The translations under genes and the position numbers were made by a program. Below are positions 6,355 to 7,180 of a DNA stretch of 7,180 bases, one piece after another. The notes beneath the pieces are model-generated. The model was not told the origin of the DNA. It ran no database searches and saw nothing but the letters and a program-made list of their open reading frames with translations. Source of the DNA: Betaproteobacteria bacterium (GTDB taxonomy: Bacteria; Pseudomonadota; Gammaproteobacteria; Burkholderiales; Usitatibacteraceae); assembly GCA_012274175.1 (NCBI GenBank), contig JAAOZZ010000064.1, positions 1-7,180 on the forward strand. The letters run 5' to 3'. The first letter of the stretch is position 1. Each line of letters starts with the position of its first letter.

Positions 6355-7155
6355 CTATTTGCCCTTGAACTCGACCTTGAAGAAGCGCTGCATCTCGTCC
6401 CACGAGCGCGTGGCGGCCTTCTCGTTGTAGGCCACACCCGGGATGTGGTAGCTGTCGGAGTCGGGGTTGGAGAACGAGTGCACGGTGTTGGCGTAGGTGA
6501 CCATGTACCAGTCCACGTTGGCCGCGTCGAACGCCTTCTTCACCGCGTCGATGGTCTCGGGCTTCACGAAGGGATCGTCGGCGCCGTGCAGGATCACGAT
6601 GGGCGTGCGGATGTTCTTCGCCTCGTCCGGCTTCGGCGGGAAGAGCCCGCCGTGGAACGTGACCACGCCCTGCAGCGGCTCGCCGCTATAGGCAAGCGCT
6701 AGCGCCGTGGTGCCGCCGAAGCAAAAGCCGATGGCGGCCACGTGCTTCTGGTCGAGCTGCGGCTGCTTGCGCAGCACGTCGAGCGCCGCCTTCGAGCGCG
6801 CGGCGAGCACCCCCGGCGCCTTGCTCACTTCCGTGTCCCAGGCCTCCGCTTGCTTGGGGTCGCGCGTGACGCGGTCGCCGCCGTACATGTCGGCGGCGAA
6901 GGCGACGTAGCCCAGGTGCGCGAGCTGCTCGGCGCGGTGGCGCACGTAGTCGTTGAGCCCCCACCACTCGTGGAACACGAGCACGCCGGGCCGTTTGCCC
7001 TTCTTCGCGTCGTCGTAGGCGAGGAAACCCTTGAGCTGCGCTCCGCCCTGCTCGTAGGCGATGGTCCGGGTGACGACCTTGGCGTCGGCGCTCGCGGCCC
7101 CGAGCAGCGCGGCGGCGAGCATGGCGACCCAGGCGAAGCGGGCGTGGATTTTCAT
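6355..7155 (-). CDS. Dienelactone hydrolase family protein, predicted exported
   Basis: This 266-residue alpha/beta hydrolase resembles dienelactone hydrolase (carboxymethylenebutenolidase). It carries a signal peptide at about residues 1-25 (basic start, Leu/Ala core, likely cut after ADA), so it probably acts in the periplasm. Active-site marks are E63 in FHEWWGLN, the nucleophile Cys145 in GFCFGG, Asp194 in GADDPFV and His226 in NTVHSFSNPD, a complete Cys-Asp-His triad of this family. Length without the signal peptide (about 240) matches classical members. The ATG has GAGGAG at 7161-7166, 5 nt upstream, a strong site. It is followed 7 nt later by the cyclase-PilZ gene and may share a transcript with it. 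Exported homologues are widespread and mostly without known substrate. Ester or lactone hydrolysis is likely; a role in chloroaromatic breakdown is not supported by any neighbour here. Confidence 0.93.
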   Translation of the reverse strand: MKIHARFAWVAMLAAALLGAASADAKVVTRTIAYEQGGAQLKGFLAYDDAKKGKRPGVLVFHEWWGLNDYVRHRAEQLAHLGYVAFAADMYGGDRVTRDPKQAEAWDTEVSKAPGVLAARSKAALDVLRKQPQLDQKHVAAIGFCFGGTTALALAYSGEPLQGVVTFHGGLFPPKPDEAKNIRTPIVILHGADDPFVKPETIDAVKKAFDAANVDWYMVTYANTVHSFSNPDSDSYHIPGVAYNEKAATRSWDEMQRFFKVEFKGK

Positions 7156-7160
7156 CGGGA

Positions 7161-7166
7161 CTCCTC
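7161..7166 (-). promoter_or_regulatory. Shine-Dalgarno GAGGAG of the dienelactone hydrolase gene
   Basis: The minus strand reads GAGGAG with a 5-nt spacer before the ATG at 7155. It supports the chosen start, which also yields a proper signal peptide. The promoter itself lies beyond the window edge. Confidence 0.7.
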
Positions 7167-7180
7167 GAGAGGGTTGGGCG

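Noticed and set aside
6348..6437. N-terminal extension of the cyclase frame to an ATG at 6437
   Set aside because: It would overlap the hydrolase gene by more than 80 bp and adds an Arg/Ser-rich stretch. The GTG at 6347 directly follows the hydrolase stop.

Overview
The window is GC-rich, densely coding bacterial DNA. An orphan Bug-type (TctC-like) binding protein beside a TRAP-TAXI transporter, with very little intergenic space, suggests a betaproteobacterium, probably of the Burkholderiales. That assignment is inferred from gene content and base composition only. There are seven protein-coding genes, one cut by the left edge. I see no RNA genes, mobile elements, CRISPR arrays or long repeats.

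Left part (1-1770, + strand): the last 298 codons of a Bug-family periplasmic solute-binding protein, followed at once by an amidohydrolase of the 2-pyrone-4,6-dicarboxylate (PDC) hydrolase / D-galactarolactone isomerase type. The two look translationally coupled. The amidohydrolase starts at TTG, its Shine-Dalgarno lies in the last codons of the upstream gene, and only four bases separate stop from start. Together they suggest capture of a carboxylate from outside the cell and processing of a lactone-like intermediate inside it.

Middle part (1749-5168, - strand): a compact transporter operon reading leftward. It holds a TAXI-type binding protein, a fused TRAP permease (small and large membrane subunits in one chain) and a DUF1850 protein, joined by a 4-nt gap and a 4-nt ATGA overlap. 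A perfect TATAAT and a 13-nt inverted repeat lie in the 81-nt gap upstream. The operon meets the left operon tail to tail, and the two last genes share 22 bp of coding sequence.

Right part (5250-7155, - strand): an exported dienelactone-hydrolase-like protein, then, 7 nt later, a class III adenylate cyclase domain fused to a PilZ domain. The cyclase has the metal, adenine-selecting lysine and transition-state residues. The PilZ domain keeps RxxxR, but its DxSxxG box reads DxGxxG.

Most of the window is a normal housekeeping/catabolic neighbourhood, and I see no clear undescribed multi-gene system. The points most worth checking are the amidohydrolase with two changed active-site motifs (HxQ for HxH, WGSEW for WGTDW) and the cyclase-PilZ fusion, which could join c-di-GMP sensing to cAMP synthesis.
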